Shown: in pieces, positions 25,090 through 34,341 of the stretch | Position numbering within the stretch: position 1 is the stretch's first letter | Layout: each line of letters begins with the position of its first letter | DNA from: Microthrix sp041394405 | GTDB taxonomy: Bacteria; Actinomycetota; Acidimicrobiia; Acidimicrobiales; Microtrichaceae | DNA length: 64,000 nt | Direction: 5' to 3' | Assembly: GCA_041394405.1 (NCBI GenBank) | Contig: JAWKIF010000006.1 | Location: 62,001 to 126,000 of the forward strand | The notes under the pieces: generated by a model | Told to the model about the DNA's origin: nothing | The model's input: only the letters and a program-made list of their open reading frames with translations | Database searches by the model: none | Position numbers and translations under genes: made by a program

Positions 25090-27522
25090 CTACGGGCTGG
25101 TCAGCGTCCACACCGGTGTCGGAGTGTTGCGGTGGGTGGTGGTGCCGTCGCCGAGCTTGCCCACGAAGTTGCTGCCCCAGCAGTGGGCGGTTCCATCGGT
25201 AGAGGCTGCGCAGGTGCTGCTCACGCCGGCGGCGATGGCGGTGTAGGTGACAGGCCCACTGACGGGCGCTGGCGTGAGCTGGTCGAGGTTGGATCCGTCG
25301 CCGAGCTCTCCGGAGAAGTTGCGGCCCCAACAGTGGGCGGTGCCGTCGGTGATGAGCGCGCAGTTGTAGTAGCTGCCTCCAGTGAGGTTGGTGACGTTGG
25401 CGAGGCCGGTGATTGGGGTCGGGGTGTGCCGATCGGTAGTGGTGCCGTCGCCGAGTTGCCCGAAGTTGTTGCGGCCCCAGCAATGGACTGAGCCGTCGGA
25501 CTTCATGGCGCAGGTGTGGTTCAAGCCGGCAGTGATGGCGGTGACACCGGTGAGCCCGTCCACTTGGATGGGGGTGTTGCGTTGCGTGGTGGTGCCGTCG
25601 CCGAGTTGCCCGTTGGAGTTCCGGCCCCAGCAACTGACGGTGCCGCTGGTGGTGAGGGCGCACGTGTGGGCCTCACCGGCGGTGATGGCGGTCGCATTGG
25701 TGAGTCCGACGACGGGGGTTGGGGAGTGTTCGTTGGTGGTGGTGTTGTTGCCGAGTTGCCCGTTGGCGTTGTATCCCCAGCAGTATGCCGAGTTGTCGGC
25801 GATGACTGCACAGGTGTGGCTTGAACCAGCGAACATGGTGCTGACGTCGGTCAGATTGGCGACTTGCGTGGGGGTGTTGCGGTCGGTCGTGCTGCTGTCC
25901 CCGAGCTGACCGAAGTGATTGTTGCCCCAGCAGTGGGTGGTGCCGTCGTCGGCGAGCGCGCAGCTGTGGCTGTTGCCGGCGGAGATGGTGGCGACGTTGG
26001 TGAGTCCGGTGACGGGTGTGGCGGTGGGACGGTTGGTGTTGGTTCCGTCTCCGAGCCTCCCGTTGTTGTTGTCCCCCCAGCAGCCGACGGTGCCGGTCGT
26101 TGTGAGCGCGCAGGCATGGCCGAATCCGACCGTCAGGAGCGAGGAGTTGGTGAGCTGGGTGACGGGGGTTGGGGTGTCGCGTTGGGCGGTGGTGCCGTCG
26201 CCGAGTTGGCCGTTGGTGTTGTTGCCCCAGCAGTCGATCGGGCCGTCGACGGTGAGGGCGCAGGTGTGGTCGGAGCCGGCGCGGATGGCGGTGGCGTTGT
26301 TGATTCCGGTGACGGGGGTTGGCGTGTTGTGGCCGCTGCTGTTGTCGCCGAGTTGTCCGTTCTGGTTGGAGCCCCAGCAGTGGTTGTTGCCGTTGGTGGT
26401 GAGGGCGCAGGTGTGGTTGGCGCCGGCGGTGATCGCGGTGGTGTCGGTGAGGTTGGTGACGGGGGTGGGCGTGTTGGTGCCGGTGGTGGTGTTGTTGCCG
26501 AGTTGTCCAGAGAAGTTGAGGCCCCAGCAGTGGGCGGTGCCGTTGGTGGTGAGCGCGCAGGTGTGGAAATCGCCGGCGGTGATCGCGGTGACGTTGGTGA
26601 GGTTGGTGACGAGCGTGGGGGTGGTTTGGTCGGTGGTGGTGTTGTTGCCGAGTTGTCCCGCCCAGTTGGATCCCCAGCAGTGGGCGGTGCCGTTGGTGGT
26701 GAGCGCGCAGGTGTGATCGCGGCCGCCGGAGATGGCGGTGACGTTGGTGAGGTTGGCGACGTCGGTGGGGACGTTGCTCGTGGTGGTGGTGTTGTTGCCG
26801 AGTTGGCCGGAGAGGTTGCGCCCCCAACAGTCGATGGTGCCGTCGGTGGTGAGCGCGCAGGTGTGGGAGCCTCCAGCGGTGATCGCGGTGACTCCGGCGA
26901 GCCCGTCGACCTCGGTGGGAGTGTCGCGGTCGGCGTTGGTGCTGTCGCCGAGTTGGCCGTCGTTGTTGTGTCCCCAGCACTCCACCAGGCCATCAACGAG
27001 CAGGGCGCAGGAGTGGCCGAGTCCCGCGGTGATCGCGGTGACGTTGGTGAGGTCGGTGACGGGGGCTGGGGCCTTGTGTTCGTCGTTGGTGCCGTCGCCG
27101 AGCTGCCCGTAGGTGTTGTCGCCCCAGCAGGCGACGGTGTTGTTGGCCTTGCGTGCGCAGGTGTGCTTCTGGCCCGCGGCGAGTTCGATGTCGGGGGGTG
27201 TGCAGTTGTTGCGGTGAAGGAACACCGCCATTTGGGCGCGGGTGACGTTGTTGTTGGGGGAGTAGACGCCTGGGCCGGTGCCGGAGGTGATGCCGGCTTC
27301 GACCAGCCAGGCCACCGCGGTGTTGTAGAACGCGCCCGACGACACGTCAGAGAACCCGTGCGGTGCAGGCCCGAAACACGACGCCTCCCCCACCCCCAGC
27401 GGCGCCGCCGGTGCCGCAGTCGAAGTAGGAGTCGCTCCGGCGCCTACGGGCGCTGCGACGGTCACCAGCCCAGCGAGCATCAGAACGACGGCCACGAGAC
27501 AGATTCGGCGGTTCCCCGGCAT
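25090..27522 (-). CDS. Exported SLH-like / RCC1-repeat protein (14 repeats, 1 SLH-like unit)
   Basis: 810 residues. The signal sequence MPGNRRICLVAVVLMLAGLV is followed by one SLH-like unit (GFSDVSSGAFYNTAVAWLVE) and fourteen RCC1-type repeats. The last two depart from HTC (YNCAL, STCAA) but keep the cysteines and CWG. It is the first gene of the tandem array and probably leads the transcript, with 50 bases before the next gene. The three paralogues keep the same ends and differ mainly in SLH-like unit number (1, 3, 2) and repeat number (14, 14, 10), which points to duplication followed by unequal recombination within repeats. Confidence 0.87.
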   Translation of the reverse strand: MPGNRRICLVAVVLMLAGLVTVAAPVGAGATPTSTAAPAAPLGVGEASCFGPAPHGFSDVSSGAFYNTAVAWLVEAGITSGTGPGVYSPNNNVTRAQMAVFLHRNNCTPPDIELAAGQKHTCARKANNTVACWGDNTYGQLGDGTNDEHKAPAPVTDLTNVTAITAGLGHSCALLVDGLVECWGHNNDGQLGDSTNADRDTPTEVDGLAGVTAITAGGSHTCALTTDGTIDCWGRNLSGQLGNNTTTTSNVPTDVANLTNVTAISGGRDHTCALTTNGTAHCWGSNWAGQLGNNTTTDQTTPTLVTNLTNVTAITAGDFHTCALTTNGTAHCWGLNFSGQLGNNTTTGTNTPTPVTNLTDTTAITAGANHTCALTTNGNNHCWGSNQNGQLGDNSSGHNTPTPVTGINNATAIRAGSDHTCALTVDGPIDCWGNNTNGQLGDGTTAQRDTPTPVTQLTNSSLLTVGFGHACALTTTGTVGCWGDNNNGRLGDGTNTNRPTATPVTGLTNVATISAGNSHSCALADDGTTHCWGNNHFGQLGDSSTTDRNTPTQVANLTDVSTMFAGSSHTCAVIADNSAYCWGYNANGQLGNNTTTNEHSPTPVVGLTNATAITAGEAHTCALTTSGTVSCWGRNSNGQLGDGTTTQRNTPIQVDGLTGVTAITAGLNHTCAMKSDGSVHCWGRNNFGQLGDGTTTDRHTPTPITGLANVTNLTGGSYYNCALITDGTAHCWGRNFSGELGDGSNLDQLTPAPVSGPVTYTAIAAGVSSTCAASTDGTAHCWGSNFVGKLGDGTTTHRNTPTPVWTLTSP

Positions 27523-27580
27523 GGGGGTCCAGACGACCCGGGCGCTACCGGGTTACAGCACTCCCACGGCTCCTGCTCGG

Positions 27581-28318
27581 TCAGCGAGTGCCGAGCGCCA
27601 CCGCCTTACCCAGGTTGGGGGCCATCGCGAACCGTGGGTGATCGAGGGGCGGATCGGCCACCTCGTGGGCCCACTCGTTGGCCGACGGAACCCAAATGGC
27701 CCATCCGCCCAACTCAAGCACCGGCAGGATGTCGCTGCGAACCGAGTTGCCGATCATCACGAAGTGGTCCGCTGGCACCTCCCAGCGCCTCAGCACGGCG
27801 TCGTAGTGCGCAGCGTCCTTCTCTGGCAGGATCTCGACCCCATCGACCGAGTCCGCCAACCCGCTGGCGGCCACCTTCGACTCCTGCTCGAACAGGTCGC
27901 CCTTGGTGATGATGGCGCTCTGCACCGGATGGGCGGCCAAGGCCGCCAGCGCCTCCACCACGCCCTGGTAGGGCTCCAGAGCGTCTCCCAGCAGCTCGCG
28001 CGACCAGCCGAGGATGTGGGCGATGTCGTCCCCGGTAACCGCTCCGTCGGACAACATGATGGCCGTCTCGATCATTGACAGGGTGAACCCCTTGACCCCG
28101 TAGCCGAACACCGCCAGGTTGCGCCGTTCCACCGCCTCGAGGTGCTGGGCGGCCAGGGCATCGCCGCGCAGATACGGCGACATGAGCGTCTCGAACCGGG
28201 CCTGGATGCCCTGGAAGTTGCCTTCGGTCTCCCACAGGGTGTCGTCGGCGTCCAAACCCACCAGCTGGAGACGATCTGGTGGTTCGGCAAACGAACAGAC
28301 AGACACTTCGGCGCTCAC
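27581..28318 (-). CDS. HAD superfamily hydrolase
   Basis: 245 residues with the HAD motifs in order: I, GLDADDTLW (nucleophile and acid/base aspartates); II, SAIITKGD; III, the lysine in ILPEKDAAHYDAVL; IV, FVMIGNSVRSDILP. Between motifs I and II there is a helical cap of about 90 residues (type C1). Most such proteins are small-molecule phosphatases. Its place beside adenosine deaminase and the mutase suggests, without proof, nucleotide or sugar-phosphate hydrolysis. The start is GTG 28318, 29 bases from the divergent adenosine deaminase gene, so promoters overlap. Confidence 0.82.
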   Translation of the reverse strand: MSAEVSVCSFAEPPDRLQLVGLDADDTLWETEGNFQGIQARFETLMSPYLRGDALAAQHLEAVERRNLAVFGYGVKGFTLSMIETAIMLSDGAVTGDDIAHILGWSRELLGDALEPYQGVVEALAALAAHPVQSAIITKGDLFEQESKVAASGLADSVDGVEILPEKDAAHYDAVLRRWEVPADHFVMIGNSVRSDILPVLELGGWAIWVPSANEWAHEVADPPLDHPRFAMAPNLGKAVALGTR

Positions 28319-28336
28319 GGCGGGCAGTCTCGCAGC

Positions 28337-28342
28337 TACCGT
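28337..28342 (+). promoter_or_regulatory. Candidate -10 box of adenosine deaminase (leaderless)
   Basis: TACCGT lies five bases before the ATG at 28348, matching the TANNNT-to-start spacing of leaderless actinobacterial transcripts. No Shine-Dalgarno sequence precedes the ATG. Confidence 0.35.
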
Positions 28343-28347
28343 GGGCT

Positions 28348-29547
28348 ATGGACCGCCCGACGCTCACCGGACCGCCCTCTGAGGTGGATCGCGATCTGCT
28401 GTTGCGCAGCGCCCGTTGCCTGGACGACGCCCCGCCAGGCCCCGCCGCCGTGGCGGCCGCCCCCAAGGTGCTGCTGCACGATCACCTCGACGGGGGTGCC
28501 CGGCCAGGCACCTTGATCGAATTGGCCGACGACGTCGGCTACCGGCTGCCCAGCACCGACGCCGACGAGCTGGCGAACTGGTTCCACCGGGGAGCCGATC
28601 GCCGCGACCTGGCCCTGTACCTGGAGACGTTCGGGCACGTGGTGGCGCTGATGCAGCGGCGGGACGCCATCGTGCGCATCGCCCGGGAGTGTGCCGAGGA
28701 TCTGGCCGCCGATGGAGTGGTGTACGCCGAGGTCCGCATGGCGCCGGAGCTGTGTGTTGAGGGCGGGCTGTCGATGGACGAGGCGACCGACGCCGTGTTG
28801 GAGGGGCTGGCCGAGGGCTCGGCCGGCACCGGGTTGACCGTGCGGCTGCTGTGCACGGCGATGCGCACGGCGGCGCTCTCCACCGACGTGGTGGGGGTGG
28901 CGCTGGCCCACCGGGACGATGGGGTGGTGGGCTTCGACATTGCCGGCAAGGAGGCGGGGTTCCCGCCCAGCCGGCATCTCGATGCGTTCCAGCTGGCCAT
29001 GCGGGACAACTTTCACATCACCATCCACGCCGGCGAGGCCTTCGGCCTGCCCTCCATCGCCGAGGCCCTGCACCACTGCGGGGCCGAACGACTCGGCCAT
29101 GGGGTGCGCATCGTGGATGATCTGGAGCTCACCGGCTCGGAGGAACGCGGACCGGGCATGGCGCCGGGCATCACCGAACTCACCGAGGTGCGCCTCGGTC
29201 GGTTGGCCGCGTTCGTTCGCGACACCCGGGTGTGTTTGGAGATGTGTCCGTCGTCCAACGTGCACACCGGCGCCGCGCCGTCCGTGGCCGAACACCCCAT
29301 CGGATTGCTGACCGACCTGCGCTTTCGGGTCACCGTGAACACCGACAACCGGCTGATGTCGGACACCACCATGACCAAGGAGTTCTTGCTGTTGGTGAGC
29401 GAGCTGGGCTTCGACCTGGGCGGCCTGGAATGGCTCACGGTCAACGCCATGAAGTCGGCATTCCTTCCGTTCGACCAGCGCCTGGCGCTGATCAACGACG
29501 TCATCAAGCCGCGCTACGCCGAGCTTCGGGGGCCTCAACCGGTGTAG
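28348..29547 (+). CDS. add: Adenosine deaminase
   Basis: 399 residues of the metallo-dependent adenosine/AMP deaminase family. The zinc and catalytic motifs are present: LLHDHLDGGARP (two His ligands), ITIHAGEAFG (His ligand), AERLGHGVRI (catalytic His), LEMCPSSNVHTGA, and VTVNTDNRLMSDT with the metal-binding aspartate. It converts (deoxy)adenosine to (deoxy)inosine. The HDH in place of the usual H-x-H with V or T is within family variation. It is longer at the N-terminus than E. coli Add by about 25 residues. The context of kinase, mutase and transporter supports nucleoside salvage. Confidence 0.9.
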   Translation: MDRPTLTGPPSEVDRDLLLRSARCLDDAPPGPAAVAAAPKVLLHDHLDGGARPGTLIELADDVGYRLPSTDADELANWFHRGADRRDLALYLETFGHVVALMQRRDAIVRIARECAEDLAADGVVYAEVRMAPELCVEGGLSMDEATDAVLEGLAEGSAGTGLTVRLLCTAMRTAALSTDVVGVALAHRDDGVVGFDIAGKEAGFPPSRHLDAFQLAMRDNFHITIHAGEAFGLPSIAEALHHCGAERLGHGVRIVDDLELTGSEERGPGMAPGITELTEVRLGRLAAFVRDTRVCLEMCPSSNVHTGAAPSVAEHPIGLLTDLRFRVTVNTDNRLMSDTTMTKEFLLLVSELGFDLGGLEWLTVNAMKSAFLPFDQRLALINDVIKPRYAELRGPQPV

Positions 29548-31220
29548 GTGGCGCGGGCCGACACGGGCTCGGCAACGTCGGATGCGGTTGCGGTCAACGG
29601 CACCTCCAAGCCGACGGGCAGCTCCATCGAGCCCACGTCGCAGCTCTGATCCGGCTCGCGGGCCCGGCCCTGCCCGTCGTAGGTCGTGATCTCCAGGCAG
29701 GTTGGTGGCGGAATGCGATCCACCAGCACACTCCCCGGCACCGGCGGCCTCCCGGGTAGCGCTTCGCCGTACAGGCCCAGCAGGCCGACGGCGTCCCTGG
29801 GCCCATCCGCCAGGTCGCCGACGCCGCTGCCGAACCCGCAGCTGGGATCGTCACCCACGTTGTAGCCCTTGCTGTTTGCGCGGTCGACCGAGCAGGCGTC
29901 GGGGGCGCCGGCGCCGCCCGCCACATAGCTGCCGAACGAGGTGAGGTTCACCGCGCCCAGCTGGCGGCCTTCGGCGCTGTCGGTGGCTGAATTGTCCACC
30001 ACCGTCGCGAAACTCAGGCTGGCGTCGGTGGCCACCGCACCGCCATTGCTGGCGGCGAGGTTGTCGGTGAGCGTCGAGTTGATGGCCGTGAGCTCTCCCA
30101 ACACCCATACCCCACCGCCAGCAGAACCGGCCGAGTTGCCCGAGACGACGGCTTGATCCAGCGTCAGGCTTCCCGGCCTCCCGGACACGGCCACGGCCCC
30201 GCCCGAGTCCTGGGCCGAGTTCGAGGTCAGCAGCGAGTTCGCGATGGTGACGTCGGCCCCGCCCTCTGAGAGCAGCCCGCCGCCCGAGCCGTGGCCCCGG
30301 GGCGAGGTGGCGCGGCCGCCCGCCAGGGTGATGCCGGCCAGCGAGACGCGGTCCGACCCGTGCGCGTGGAACGCCCGCTGGTTCGGACACTCCTGGACGA
30401 TGGTGGCGCCGTTGCCCTCCACGCGGAGCCCGCCGCCGCCGGCGGCGAGGTCGAGGTCGCCGGAGTCGTTGCCGCTGGGGTCGTCGCCCTCCGCGGGTGG
30501 GGCGCCCAACCCCTCCCCGGGTTCCGCAGCGCCACATCGATGTGTGAGCCGGTAGGTGGCGCCCGCTTGCAGCTCGACCACGCTGTCGGTGCCGGTGGCG
30601 TTCGCTCGAGAAATCGCGTCGCGAAGCGAGCCGTCCTGCCCATCGGCCGTGGTGGTCACGGCGAGGCGCTCCGAACCCGCCCAGCCTTCCGCGACGGGCC
30701 CTCTGCCGGAGCGGTCGTTGAACGTGCTGAGCGCGATGGCTCCTGCGGGCACCACGATGAGCACGACCAACGCCACCAAGCCCAGCGCCGTTAGCAGCGG
30801 CCAGTCCGTGTCGTCGTCCGGGTCGGCCCGGCCGTCGCCGTCATCCTGGCCGGACTTGCCGTCGCCGAAGGGCGGGTCGGGCGGCGGCACAACCGGGGAC
30901 TCCAACGTGGCCGCCGGGTCCTCAGCGCCGGCCCCGAACCCGCCGAGGTCCTCGTCGAGGTTGCCCATCGGGGCGTCGAGATCGTCGGCGGACGATGGGC
31001 TCGTGCCCAGCGGAAGCTCGTGGGGATCTGGATCGTCGAACACCTCGGTTGGCTCGCCGAGCTCGCTGCCCACCTCGCCGAGCTCGCTGCCCACCTCGCT
31101 GGCCTCATCATCGGCGTCGGGGGCGCTGTTGCGCCGTTCCACCAGCCGGGCCTGCGCCCGGTCACGCAGTCGGGCGGCTTCCCCGCTCGCGCGTCGGCGG
31201 ATGTCGCCAAGCCGACTCAT
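29535..31220 (-). CDS. Membrane-anchored beta-helix surface protein
   Basis: 561 residues. An acidic, low-complexity cytoplasmic part of about 160 residues (including SELGEVGSELGE duplications) precedes one membrane helix (WPLLTALGLVALVVLIVVPAGAIAL). Outside it lie LAVTTTADGQDGSLRDAISRAN, the usual opening of right-handed beta-helix proteins of the Pmp/choice-of-anchor type, several G-G-x-x-x/N-S-x-x rungs (LTSNSAQDSGGAVAVSG, VSGNSAGSAGGGVWV), and a C-terminal D-x-G-S-M-E-L element. A long cytoplasmic N-terminus is unusual for this class. It is coupled to the upstream mutase gene by ATGA and overlaps the convergent adenosine deaminase by 13 bases. Confidence 0.75.
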   Translation of the reverse strand: MSRLGDIRRRASGEAARLRDRAQARLVERRNSAPDADDEASEVGSELGEVGSELGEPTEVFDDPDPHELPLGTSPSSADDLDAPMGNLDEDLGGFGAGAEDPAATLESPVVPPPDPPFGDGKSGQDDGDGRADPDDDTDWPLLTALGLVALVVLIVVPAGAIALSTFNDRSGRGPVAEGWAGSERLAVTTTADGQDGSLRDAISRANATGTDSVVELQAGATYRLTHRCGAAEPGEGLGAPPAEGDDPSGNDSGDLDLAAGGGGLRVEGNGATIVQECPNQRAFHAHGSDRVSLAGITLAGGRATSPRGHGSGGGLLSEGGADVTIANSLLTSNSAQDSGGAVAVSGRPGSLTLDQAVVSGNSAGSAGGGVWVLGELTAINSTLTDNLAASNGGAVATDASLSFATVVDNSATDSAEGRQLGAVNLTSFGSYVAGGAGAPDACSVDRANSKGYNVGDDPSCGFGSGVGDLADGPRDAVGLLGLYGEALPGRPPVPGSVLVDRIPPPTCLEITTYDGQGRAREPDQSCDVGSMELPVGLEVPLTATASDVAEPVSARATYTG

Positions 31221-32917
31221 TGCGGAGCAGACCCCCCGGCGAGCGCCGTCCGCACCTCGTGCTCCATCCACTCCAGGCGAGTGCCCGCCCGGCGTTTGGC
31301 CGCCCGCAGCACGGAGTCGCCGCTGCGAGGCCCACCGGCCACCGGCTCCACCACCTCCAGGTACGCCTTGAACTTCGGTTCAGTCCCAGATGGCCTGAAT
31401 GACACTCGGTCGCCCCCCACCAGGAAGAGGCGAACGAGCTCTGGTGTCGGGCGGTCCACGGCCTCCACCCTGCGGCCCCCGAGCGCTGCCGGCGGGTCGT
31501 GTTCCAGCCGTTCCACCAACGCTTCGCTCCGCTGGGGCCATCCGCCCGGATCGAAGCGCACCGACACCTGGGAGGTCGTGTGTACGCCGTGCGTCAGGGC
31601 GAGCCGGTCGAGCACCGCAAGCGGGTCGGCGCCCTGGCGCATCAGGCGAGTGCACAGATCGCAGAACGCCAGCGCAGCCAGCAGGCCATCCTTGTCGCGT
31701 GTGGTCGGGCCCACGGCGTAGCCCAGCGCCTCCTCGTAGGCCAGCAGCTGGAACCAGTGGGGATGGGCCATCGCCGGGCGGCACAGCCACTTGAAACCGG
31801 TGAGGGTCTCGGCGTAGTGAACCCCGGCGGTGGCCGCCATCTTCTCCAAGAGCTGAGAGGAGACCATGGTGGTCACCAGCAGCCGATCGGGCATGCCCTG
31901 GCTGCGCTGCAGTGCCCACCAGGCCAACAGCGCGCCCACCTCGTTGCCGGTCAAGGCATGCCAGTTGTTGCCGGCGTCGGGGACCGCCACCGCCAGCCGG
32001 TCGGCGTCGGGGTCGTTGGCCACGATGACGTCGGCGCCCACGTCGGTGGCCAGGTCGATCGCCGCATCGAGGGCACCCGGTTCTTCGGGGTTGGGGAACG
32101 CCACGGTGGGGAAGTCGGGGTCGGGTTGCTGCTGGGAGGGCACCGCGTTGACGTTGCCGTAGCCGGCGGAGGCCAGCAGCCGCAGTAGTGGCTCGCCGCC
32201 CACGCCGTGCAGCGCCGTGGTGACGATGCTCAGCGTGTCATCGCCGCCGGGCCCGACCTGATCCAAGGTGTGCTCCAGATAGCGGTCGACCAGGAGGCGG
32301 CGGGTGTTGATGGCTCCACTGCCCGGCTGTGGCGTGATGCGCCGGTCCTGGGCAGCGAGGTCGATGGCGGTCGCAATGCGGGCGTCGATGGGCGAGATGA
32401 TCTGGGCGCCATCGCTCCAATACACCTTCATGCCGTTGTCGGCGGCCGGGTTGTGGCTGGCCGTGATCATCACCCCGGCACCCAACGAATGGTGGCCCAC
32501 CGCCCACGGCACCACCGGCGTGGGCACGGGCCCTGCGGGCACCGTCACGCTCAGGCCGTGGCTTTCCAGAACCTCGGCCACGTCGGTTGCGAATTCGGCC
32601 GACAGGTGGCGGGCGTCGTGGCCGACGATGGCGCTGCGGGGCACGCCCTCGTCCAGCATCACCCGCGCCAGGCCGGCGGCGCTCTGGCGCACCAGCAGCC
32701 GGTTCATTCGGTTGGGGCCCGGCCCCATCGGCCCCCGCAGCCCGGCGGTTCCGAACGCAAGCCGGGTGCCGAAGTGCGCCGCCAGCTTGGCCTCGTCACC
32801 CTCGCGCAGCAGTGCGTTGGCGGCCTCCCTGGTGTCGGGATCGGGGTCCAGCGCCATCCAGGTTCGGGCCCGGGCTCGCAGCCCGGCCATATCCATCGGT
32901 TGCTCAGGGGCGGCCAT
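31217..32917 (-). CDS. Phosphohexomutase/phosphopentomutase (PMM/PGM family)
   Basis: 566 residues with all four alpha-D-phosphohexomutase sites: GVMITASHNPAADNGMK (phosphoserine loop), VANDPDADRLAVAV (metal loop), TLTGFKWLCRP (sugar specificity) and FRPSGTEPKFKAYLEV (phosphate binding). The FGTAGLRGPMGPGPNRMN start and length are those of the large PMM/PGM subgroup (mycobacterial PmmB type), which includes phosphopentomutase-like enzymes. Beside nucleoside phosphorylase and deaminase genes, conversion of ribose-1-phosphate to ribose-5-phosphate is an attractive role, but glucose or mannose phosphates cannot be excluded. Confidence 0.87.
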   Translation of the reverse strand: MAAPEQPMDMAGLRARARTWMALDPDPDTREAANALLREGDEAKLAAHFGTRLAFGTAGLRGPMGPGPNRMNRLLVRQSAAGLARVMLDEGVPRSAIVGHDARHLSAEFATDVAEVLESHGLSVTVPAGPVPTPVVPWAVGHHSLGAGVMITASHNPAADNGMKVYWSDGAQIISPIDARIATAIDLAAQDRRITPQPGSGAINTRRLLVDRYLEHTLDQVGPGGDDTLSIVTTALHGVGGEPLLRLLASAGYGNVNAVPSQQQPDPDFPTVAFPNPEEPGALDAAIDLATDVGADVIVANDPDADRLAVAVPDAGNNWHALTGNEVGALLAWWALQRSQGMPDRLLVTTMVSSQLLEKMAATAGVHYAETLTGFKWLCRPAMAHPHWFQLLAYEEALGYAVGPTTRDKDGLLAALAFCDLCTRLMRQGADPLAVLDRLALTHGVHTTSQVSVRFDPGGWPQRSEALVERLEHDPPAALGGRRVEAVDRPTPELVRLFLVGGDRVSFRPSGTEPKFKAYLEVVEPVAGGPRSGDSVLRAAKRRAGTRLEWMEHEVRTALAGGSAPQ

Positions 32918-33052
32918 TGGCTCCGACGGTACTCACCCGGCGCGCCGGCCGGGTGACTCGCCGGCTCGGAATGTCACCACCGCGTCAGCTGCACGTGTCC
33001 GGCGAGTCCGAGCCGTGGTGGCGGCGGGCCGGCACGAATGGCAACGTGTGCC

Positions 33053-33805
33053 ATGGCCTTCTTCGACCACCACTGCCACCTCTCCGGTCTGCCCGAGGGC
33101 CAGGAACTGCTGGATGGCGCCCGCTCGGCCGGGGTGGTTCGGGTGATCGACGTGGGCACCACGGTGGAGGACTCCCGCCGGGCCGCCGCTTGGGCGGCCG
33201 ACCGCGACAACGTGTGGGCCACGGCCGGCGTGCACCCCCACGACGCGGCGGGCGGCATCGACGGCTTGGCCGAGTTGCTGAGCGACGCCGTTGCGGTGGG
33301 GGAATGCGGCCTGGACTACCACTACGACCATTCGCCCCGCAACGCCCAGCGCGACGTGTTTGCCGAACAGATTCGTCTGGCCCACCAGCACGACCTGCCC
33401 CTGGTCATCCATACCCGTGAAGCGTGGCCGGACACCTTTGCCCTCCTGGACGCCGAGCGCTGGCCCGCCCGCACGGTGCTGCACTGCTTCACCGGCGGGC
33501 CCGAGGAGGCCGAGCGCTGCCTGGCCAACGGTGCCTGGCTGTCGTTCTCGGGAATCGTGACCTTCCCCGGCGCCGTCGAGGTGCGGGAGGCGGCCCGGCT
33601 GGTGCCCGCGGGCCGCTATCTGGTGGAGACCGATACCCCGTACCTGGCGCCCGTACCTCATCGCGGCAAGCGCAACCGCCCGGCCTGGGTGACCGACGTG
33701 GCCCGGGGCCTGGCCGAGGTGCGCGCCGACGACCCCGCCGAGGTGGAGGCGGCCGCCTTCGCGGCCACGCACGCCGCCTATGGCCTGGAGCCGCCCACCG
33801 GTTAG
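33053..33805 (+). CDS. tatD: TatD family metal-dependent DNase
   Basis: 250 residues of the TatD amidohydrolase family: FFDHHCHL (metal-binding H-x-H), AGVHPHDA, VGECGLDYHYD (glutamate ligand), VIHTREAW, VLHCFTGGPEEAE and VETDTPYLAPVPHRG (final aspartate). It acts as a 3'-5' exo/endonuclease on DNA in family members studied. ATG 33053 starts just before the conserved FFDHHCHL; ATG 33038 would add five residues. It stands ahead of rsmA and ispE as in other actinobacteria, but metG is not next to it here. Confidence 0.9.
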   Translation: MAFFDHHCHLSGLPEGQELLDGARSAGVVRVIDVGTTVEDSRRAAAWAADRDNVWATAGVHPHDAAGGIDGLAELLSDAVAVGECGLDYHYDHSPRNAQRDVFAEQIRLAHQHDLPLVIHTREAWPDTFALLDAERWPARTVLHCFTGGPEEAERCLANGAWLSFSGIVTFPGAVEVREAARLVPAGRYLVETDTPYLAPVPHRGKRNRPAWVTDVARGLAEVRADDPAEVEAAAFAATHAAYGLEPPTG

Positions 33806-33838
33806 TTCTTCCGCCGTCGCGACTGGGCGCAGCGGCGC

Positions 33839-34171
33839 TCAGCCCTCGGGTTGGTCGTCGACGGCGATGTCGAAGCGCACGTCCGAGCCGTCCACCTCGG
33901 TGACGTTCACCGACACCCCGTAGCTCTGGTCGCCGTCGCTGAGCGTGCAGCGGACTTCGGCGCCGACCTCGGCATCGAGGTCGTCCGGGCAGTCGACGGA
34001 TTCGGGTGCCTGGCCAAACTGGTTTTCCAGCTCGGAGGAGACCTGCTCCTCCAAGTCGCTGGCACTCACCGAGGTCGAGCAACCCGAGGTCAAGCCAAGG
34101 ATGAGCGCGAGCGCAGCGGTGACCAACGCCAGCGTGAAGCGACGGCTCGAGGCAATGCGGTTCTTCGCCAT
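33839..34171 (-). CDS. DUF4333 lipoprotein
   Basis: 110 residues. MAKNRIASSRRFTLALVTAA and lipobox LTSGC mark a lipoprotein with a mature part of about 75 residues. That part has the DUF4333 layout: a short amphipathic helix (DLEEQVSSELENQFGQ), SVDCPDDLDAEVGAEVRC with two cysteines, then beta strands (GVSVNVTEVDGSDVRFDIAV). The function is unknown. GGAG four bases before the ATG supports the start, and the reading frame upstream of it has no family features. Confidence 0.82.
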   Translation of the reverse strand: MAKNRIASSRRFTLALVTAALALILGLTSGCSTSVSASDLEEQVSSELENQFGQAPESVDCPDDLDAEVGAEVRCTLSDGDQSYGVSVNVTEVDGSDVRFDIAVDDQPEG

Positions 34172-34326
34172 GGCACTCCAGAAGGTCGTGGGTGGCACGA
34201 CACCGATGTGGCCCACCAGCGCCGCCACCGTTCGACCGTAACAAATCACTCGGTGAGAATCCACGGATTCCTGGCAGGGGGTGTGGAGGCGGAGCGGTCG
34301 CGGTCAGTCCTCGCTGTGCTCGGCGG

Positions 34327-34332
34327 TAGCCT
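34327..34332 (+). promoter_or_regulatory. Candidate -10 box before 34342
   Basis: TAGCCT lies nine bases upstream of ATG 34342, which lacks a Shine-Dalgarno sequence. The same hexamer occurs at 63594. Confidence 0.3.
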
Positions 34333-34341
34333 CACGCAACC

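Noticed and set aside
20157..27522. Regular 150-base DNA repeats that could be taken for a CRISPR array or minisatellite
   Set aside because: Period and variation follow codons of RCC1 repeats; there are no short identical repeats with unique spacers and no cas genes.
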